DNA of 34,630 nt from NCBI GenBank assembly GCA_023398495.1, contig JAEWSG010000107.1, positions 1 through 34,630 of the forward strand, in the 5' to 3' direction. The position numbers and the translations under genes are program-made. The stretch comes from Bacillota bacterium. GTDB lineage: Bacteria; Bacillota; Clostridia; Acetivibrionales; Acetivibrionaceae. The notes under the pieces were generated by a model. It saw nothing but the letters and a program-made list of their open reading frames with translations, ran no database searches and had not been told where the DNA came from. This document shows, piece after piece, positions 29,758-34,630 of this stretch; position 1 is the first letter of the stretch; each line of letters begins with the position of its first letter.

Positions 29758-31923
29758 TTAATTGTGTATCTGTATTTTGCCTGTTTTGTCACCTATCTGA
29801 AGTTGAATTACTCTTGCTTCGGATACCATTTCTAAATTCTCATTTAGTATGGAAAGATGCTCAGAGAATAGCTTAAAGCTCACTTCCTTTTCTTCTCCCT
29901 GCTCAAGGAATACCTTATCAAGGGCCAGTAATTGTTTTTCAGGTCTGGTAACCGATATATATGAATCATGAATATATAATTGAACACTCACTTCACCGGA
30001 CACACGCCCTTTATTTTTTACTTTTACGCTGACTTCAAAATCCTGATTTTTTGATACACTGTCAGGAAGTACTAAATCAAAATATTCAAATTCAGTGTAG
30101 CTGAGGCCATATCCAAAGGGGTACAAGGGGTCATACCTTGTGTTTATCCTCGAATTGTAAACGCAGGGCAACTGAGAATCGTCTTTTGGAAAAGAAACAG
30201 GCAGGCAGCCGGAAGGATTGTAATCTCCGAATATAACATCAGCTATTGCAGTTCCTCCTTCTGTCCCCGGAAAACATGACCATAGCAGAGAGTTTACATT
30301 CTGGGCAGCCCAGGACATTTTTAAAGGCCTTCCGCTTATTAAAACTGTTATAACAGGTATATCAGCAGCATGAATAAACTTCAGCGTTTCAAACTGCTCA
30401 TCTGGCAGCTTTAAATCCTGTACATCTCCAAACCACTCAGCATAAGGTTCTTCGCTGATAATATATATACACACCCCAGCCTTTTCAACAGCCTTCTTAA
30501 TTTTTTCCTTATCGCAATAGTCTCCGATAAATTCCACCTTTGTATTGGAGGATACTTTGGATTTAACAGCATCCAAAACAGTTTCTCCGCTTATTAATTC
30601 TTCCTCTTTAGCACCCTGCCATACCATTGTCCATCCGCTGCAAAGATGTCTTCGACAGTGTGCAGCTTCACCTACAACTAATATGGAATCTGTTGTGTCC
30701 TTTGAAAGTGGAAGAAGAGAGTTTTCATTTTTCAAAAGCACAATTGATTGCCGGGCAGCTGTCAATGCTGCGTTCTTCGCTTCATAAGACAGTATTGTTT
30801 CCCTGGCCTTTATAACATCTTCAGGCTCTTTGTTGAACATATTGAATTTGAATTTTGCTTTTAGAATCCTTCTGACTGCATCATCTATGCGGCTTAGAGG
30901 TATTCTGCCGTTATTGACGTTTTGTTCAATTAAATCTACATAGTTTAAATCTACGGGTGCCATTATCATATCCACACCGTTATTGACAGTCTTGACTAAA
31001 GCCTCGCCGATTGTTGAACACACTTTATGATAATTACATAGTTTGACAACATCGCCCCAGTCAGAAGTAATAATTCCTTCAAATCCCAGTTCACCACGGA
31101 GTATATCGTTAACCAACCATTTAGAAATCAGAACCGGAGTCCCGTTCACTTCAACACTACTTAGCATTATTACCTCTATACCTGCATCAATTGCCGCTTT
31201 AAACGGTGGAATATGAACTTCCCGCAAACTTCTCTCAGAAATATCTACAGGGCCTCTGTCCTTTCCATTAACTGAACTGCTGCATGCAATATAATGCTTT
31301 GCACAAGCCATTACCTGTGAAGAGCTTTGAATTCCTTCAACATAACTTTTTCCGATAACTGAGGCAAGATATGGATCTTCACCTAAGGTTTCATAAGTCC
31401 TTCCCCACCTTGGATCCCGTGCAACATCCAAACAAGGTGCATAATTTATATCCACTCCAACAGCCGATATCTGTTTAGCAGTTATTTCTGCCTGAAGTCT
31501 GGCAATATTCGGGTTCCAGGTTGCAGCAACAGCAAGGTTGTGAGGAAAAACAGTTCCCCCGATTATGTAGTTAAAACCATGAACAGCATCCAAGCCGTAC
31601 ATTATCGGTATTTTGAGCCTTGTATTTTTACTTCGTTCTTTAATTGTGCCTATAAGCTCAATCCATCCCTCAACGGTATTTCTTGGTGCCGCAGAACCAC
31701 CACTCATTATTGAGCCAATATTGTATTCAATCAAAACTTTGTTTATAGCATTATCATTTAAGTTATTTTCGATTTTCAGCCATTCCTCTTCAGTCAACCC
31801 ATCATCCCATGGTTCCTGCATAAGTCTGTGGGTTTCAATCTGAATAATTTGGCCAATCTTTTCCCTAAGAGACATTTTTGAAATAATTTTCTCAACTTGT
31901 TTATCTAAGTTATCATTCATCAT
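29758..31923 (-). CDS. glycoside hydrolase family 3, beta-glucosidase-like, cytoplasmic
   Basis: The 721 residues carry a GH3 N-terminal barrel with GLDAVHG, DVARDPRWGRTYETLGEDP and the KH pair (209-210). The nucleophile is Asp288 in ITSDWGD. The second alpha/beta domain contains GWTMVWQG and EEPYAEWFGD, the latter likely carrying the acid/base Glu. A fibronectin-III-like domain (about 620-715) ends it. There is no signal peptide, so it works inside the cell. The ATG at 31923 has AAGGA 6 nt upstream; a perfect TATAAT at 31940-31945 could give it its own promoter, but no good -35 accompanies it. It could be a plain beta-glucosidase caught in the locus, or remove a protective sugar from the natural product. 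Sequence alone does not decide. Confidence 0.9.
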   Translation of the reverse strand: MMNDNLDKQVEKIISKMSLREKIGQIIQIETHRLMQEPWDDGLTEEEWLKIENNLNDNAINKVLIEYNIGSIMSGGSAAPRNTVEGWIELIGTIKERSKNTRLKIPIMYGLDAVHGFNYIIGGTVFPHNLAVAATWNPNIARLQAEITAKQISAVGVDINYAPCLDVARDPRWGRTYETLGEDPYLASVIGKSYVEGIQSSSQVMACAKHYIACSSSVNGKDRGPVDISERSLREVHIPPFKAAIDAGIEVIMLSSVEVNGTPVLISKWLVNDILRGELGFEGIITSDWGDVVKLCNYHKVCSTIGEALVKTVNNGVDMIMAPVDLNYVDLIEQNVNNGRIPLSRIDDAVRRILKAKFKFNMFNKEPEDVIKARETILSYEAKNAALTAARQSIVLLKNENSLLPLSKDTTDSILVVGEAAHCRRHLCSGWTMVWQGAKEEELISGETVLDAVKSKVSSNTKVEFIGDYCDKEKIKKAVEKAGVCIYIISEEPYAEWFGDVQDLKLPDEQFETLKFIHAADIPVITVLISGRPLKMSWAAQNVNSLLWSCFPGTEGGTAIADVIFGDYNPSGCLPVSFPKDDSQLPCVYNSRINTRYDPLYPFGYGLSYTEFEYFDLVLPDSVSKNQDFEVSVKVKNKGRVSGEVSVQLYIHDSYISVTRPEKQLLALDKVFLEQGEEKEVSFKLFSEHLSILNENLEMVSEARVIQLQIGDKTGKIQIHN

Positions 31924-32004
31924 TATCATTCCTTGTGCAATTATATTGTAATACGCCAGTAACAATAGCTACTGTCCGACCTTTCAAAATTCCATATCTT
32001 CGCT

Positions 32005-32378
32005 TTATTCAACAGGATATTTAAGTCCCCACTCAGCCCGCAGCCTATCTAATGTTTCCATTATTTCAAGGGTTTGGTCCAGCGGCATAATATCGCTCTC
32101 CAACTTCCCTAGCCTTAGACAGCGGTGAACCTCTTCTGCCTGGTAATTCAACCCATTAGCCACAAAGGGTATGTCAATCTCCCGCTCCTCCTGATCTGAT
32201 TTTTTATTAAATCAAGGTAGTTATCATAACAGTTTTCAACATTAAATTCTTTTGCAAATTCCAACGCTTTGCTTTTTGTCTTTGATGCTATAGCTATCAA
32301 TTGTGCATCGGGCACGTGTATTAAACTCTCTGCAATTCTTCCACAGCCCAATATGCCCCACTTAATCTTTTTCTGCAT
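32005..32378 (-). pseudogene. broken Gfo/Idh/MocA-family oxidoreductase (internal deletion and frameshift)
   Basis: The ATG at 32378 starts an NAD(P)-binding Rossmann segment, KKIKWGILGCGRIAES, that runs for about 50 residues and then falls out of frame near 32185, stopping after LTYPLWLMG. In another frame from about 32190 to a TAA at 32005 lies the typical family C-terminus, with LNYQAEEVHRCLRLGKLES, then MPLDQTLEIMETLD and WGLKYPVE. Complete members are about 320-340 residues, so roughly 200 middle residues are missing. GGGGAGG precedes the start, 6 bp after the NRPS stop. Probably a dead sugar- or inositol-dehydrogenase-like gene. Confidence 0.9.
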
Positions 32379-32384
32379 TACCTT

Positions 32385-34630
32385 TTATCCTCCCCTTGTA
32401 TGACTTCCGATAAACTGAACCACTTTTATATACTGATTGATCATTTCCTTAACCTTATCACTCTTAAGTCTTGCTCCATTGTAATCACATACCATACAAA
32501 GCCGACCGTTTTCATTACTTACCTCAAAGACAAAATCAAATATACCTGCCAAGTCTCTTGTGCTGTTTAAAGCTTTTTTGTTATAGAATAAAGGTAGTAT
32601 TTCATTATCACCTTTATATGACACTGTTTGTTGGCTAACATCGCATAAGCTATAACTCACATTAAAAGCCTCTAAAATCTTTTTATTTATTTGCCTGCCC
32701 AATTCTCCGAAATTGTCTGCTTTACTTAAATCTACGTTTAAAGGAAATGCCCTGTCATCCTCAAGCAGAACTTGTACAGTAAGTTTGTGCTTGTCAGATA
32801 TCTGAGCAAACAAGTATATGTATGCCGAAAGCAATATATCATTTATCTCGATTTTTTCCCGTTCAGCCATATCTCTAAGGCTATAGAGTATTTCATCAGC
32901 TAAACTGAACCTGAAAACAGAGCCATTAAAACCTATACTGTTACTGGTAAGATATTGGTCCGGAATTTCTACAAACTGTAAATTCACACTTTTCTTTTCT
33001 ATTCCACTTTTATCTATAAACTCCGCCAACAATGATATGGTCGGATTTGAGAAAACATCAGTAATCTTCACCTTGTCGGGATATTGAGTTTCTATCTTTG
33101 AATGCATTCTCATAAGTAGCAGAGAATTACCACCCAAATCAAAGAAATTATCTTTTATACTTATAATCTCAACTCCTAATACTTCTCTCCAGATCTGAGC
33201 CAGATTTTTCTCAATTACACCTGTCGGTTCTACATACTCTACTCCGGTATTTATATTACCTTCAGGCTCAGGAAGTACTTTTCTGTCAACTTTCCCGTTT
33301 GGAGACAAAGGCAGCCTCTCAAGCCTTGTAAAATATGACGGCACCATATATTCAAGCAGGTTCTTTGTAAGATGCTCCCTTAACTCAGCCGGTGTTAGCT
33401 CCCTCTCTGATACCAGATAGGCACAAAGGTAGCTGCTTCCGTCTCTATCCTTTCTTGCTGTTACTACTGCCTCTTTTATACTTTCGTGCTTTAACAGTTC
33501 TTCTTCTATCTCTCCAAGCTCAATTCGAAAGCCCCTTACCTTGACCTGGTGATCCAATCTTCCAAGGTACTCTATATTACCGTCAGGGAGCCACCTTGCA
33601 AGATCCCCTGTTCTATACATTCGTTTCTGACCGCTTAAGTTATCTTCCTTTTCAAACGGGTCTGGAACAAACTTTTCCGCTGTAAGTTCCGGCCTGTTGA
33701 GATACCCTCTTGCCAGCCCATCACCAGCTATACAAAGTTCGCCCGGTATTCCTACAGGTTGAAGGTTGTTGTGCCTGTCTACTACATAAAGTTTAATATT
33801 GTCTATTGGCTTACCAATCGGTACAATTTCGATATCTCCGTGAGAAGGACAATCGTAGTAGGATACGTCCACCGTTGCCTCGGTTGGTCCATAGAGGTTT
33901 ATGAGCTTTGTCCCGAATTTAAGTCCTGCCTGCCTGTTAAACCGTTGCACCTGCTTTGTTCCTAATGCCTCACCACTGGCAAATACCTGCCTTAAGCTTG
34001 AAATCCTGTTCAAATTCTTTTCATCTTCCATATACTCTAAGAATATGCTAAGCATTGACGGAACAAAATGCATGGTAGTTATTTTATGCTTTTCTATTGA
34101 CTCGGTTATTGCACCAGGGTCCTTCTCTCCTCCCGGTTCTAAAAAACACACCTTTGCACCTGCAAAAAACCACCAGAACAGTTCCCATACCGACACATCA
34201 AAGGTAAAAGGTGTTTTTTGAAGTATTACATCCTGCTTTCCTATGGGATATTTTTTGTGCATCCAGTTAATTCTGTTTATCACGGAATAATGCTCTATCA
34301 TTGCTCCTTTTGGCTTTCCTGTAGAGCCCGATGTATATATTACATATGCAAGGTTTCCTGATTTGCTTATCTCATCCAGGTTTGAACCGTCGCCACTATA
34401 TAGTGCCTTATCCTCCAGGTTTAGAAGGGTAACCTTACAGGCAGCTTCGATTTCCTCCTGCAACTGTTTGCCATAAGCCTCGTGCTTTGTCAGAAGTATG
34501 CCCGCACCGCTGTCCTCTAGCATAAACTTAACTCTTTCGTCAGGATATTCCGGACTTATGGGAAGATAGGCACCGCCTGCCTTTAATACCGCCAGTATCC
34601 CTACCATCATTTCTATTGAGCGTTCAAGCA
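32385..34630 (-). CDS. NRPS C-terminal part (cut by the window edge): Ser-type A, PCP, half-C
   Basis: The frame is open to the right edge (LERSIEMMVGILAVLKAGG is the A2 region), so this is the end of a longer protein. The A domain has A3 YTSGSTG, A5 YGPTEAT and A10 NGKVDRKVLP, and no inserted methyltransferase. Its pocket reads D-V-W-H-F-S-L-V-D, identical to the EntF serine code as I recall it. The PCP has GGNS (Ser496 counted from the Met at 34610). The last ~200 residues resemble only the C-terminal half of a condensation domain (segments such as EILYSLRDMAE and NDILLSAYIYLF), with no HHxxxDG and no thioesterase. It could be a docking remnant that meets a partner protein. It stops 6 bp before the broken oxidoreductase. 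Confidence 0.92.
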   Translation of the reverse strand, partial: LERSIEMMVGILAVLKAGGAYLPISPEYPDERVKFMLEDSGAGILLTKHEAYGKQLQEEIEAACKVTLLNLEDKALYSGDGSNLDEISKSGNLAYVIYTSGSTGKPKGAMIEHYSVINRINWMHKKYPIGKQDVILQKTPFTFDVSVWELFWWFFAGAKVCFLEPGGEKDPGAITESIEKHKITTMHFVPSMLSIFLEYMEDEKNLNRISSLRQVFASGEALGTKQVQRFNRQAGLKFGTKLINLYGPTEATVDVSYYDCPSHGDIEIVPIGKPIDNIKLYVVDRHNNLQPVGIPGELCIAGDGLARGYLNRPELTAEKFVPDPFEKEDNLSGQKRMYRTGDLARWLPDGNIEYLGRLDHQVKVRGFRIELGEIEEELLKHESIKEAVVTARKDRDGSSYLCAYLVSERELTPAELREHLTKNLLEYMVPSYFTRLERLPLSPNGKVDRKVLPEPEGNINTGVEYVEPTGVIEKNLAQIWREVLGVEIISIKDNFFDLGGNSLLLMRMHSKIETQYPDKVKITDVFSNPTISLLAEFIDKSGIEKKSVNLQFVEIPDQYLTSNSIGFNGSVFRFSLADEILYSLRDMAEREKIEINDILLSAYIYLFAQISDKHKLTVQVLLEDDRAFPLNVDLSKADNFGELGRQINKKILEAFNVSYSLCDVSQQTVSYKGDNEILPLFYNKKALNSTRDLAGIFDFVFEVSNENGRLCMVCDYNGARLKSDKVKEMINQYIKVVQFIGSHTRGG

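Noticed and set aside
1..34630. tRNA/rRNA genes, CRISPR arrays, transposases or integrases
   Set aside because: No cloverleaf with CCA-end features, no regularly spaced repeats and no transposase-like protein were seen on either strand.

Overview
The window looks like a low-GC, Gram-positive clostridial chromosome (class Clostridia, probably a cellulolytic or soil relative). The DNA is AT-rich with many AGA/ATA codons, ribosome binding sites are strong GGGGGAG/GGAGG types, GTG and TTG starts occur, and there are 'stalk' (copper-amine-oxidase N-like) surface proteins of a kind common in that group. This placement is an inference from style, not from a marker gene. Every gene I can support is on the minus strand, so transcription runs from high to low coordinates.

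Right and centre (34630 down to 8524): a hybrid PKS/NRPS natural-product locus. In transcription order it holds: the end of an NRPS protein (Ser-type A, PCP, C-terminal half of a condensation domain); a broken Gfo/Idh/MocA oxidoreductase; a cytoplasmic GH3 beta-glucosidase-like enzyme; two CPBP-family membrane proteins that have lost the expected histidines; an acyltransferase-less ketosynthase protein (KS-ACP-C); a two-module NRPS (half-C, Phe-like A interrupted by a methyltransferase, PCP, C, Asp-type A, PCP, C); a last NRPS (half-C, Cys-like A interrupted by a methyltransferase, PCP, epimerase, then a Cys/His papain-like or BtrH-like C-terminal domain where a thioesterase would be expected); and a cobalamin-binding radical SAM enzyme 16 bp further on. 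Most gaps are 6-100 bp, so much of this could be one operon. The likely product is a peptide-polyketide containing Ser, an aromatic residue, Asp and a D-configured Cys-like residue, with methylations.

Left (8368 down to 484): four surface or envelope genes. Two secreted stalk-domain proteins carry long arrays of 47-residue TPR-type repeats. Between them lie a cytoplasmic subtilisin-like protein with a fused C-terminal domain and a single-pass membrane protein with an HTH-like cytoplasmic region and an Asn/Thr-rich outer tail. A short glycine-rich motif is shared by both TPR proteins and the membrane protein, suggesting they belong together.

Far left (452 down to 1): a complete cobalamin-controlled leader. 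A near-consensus promoter, a cobalamin riboswitch and an intrinsic terminator precede a gene of which only the first codons are in the window. No RNA genes, CRISPR arrays or insertion sequences were seen.
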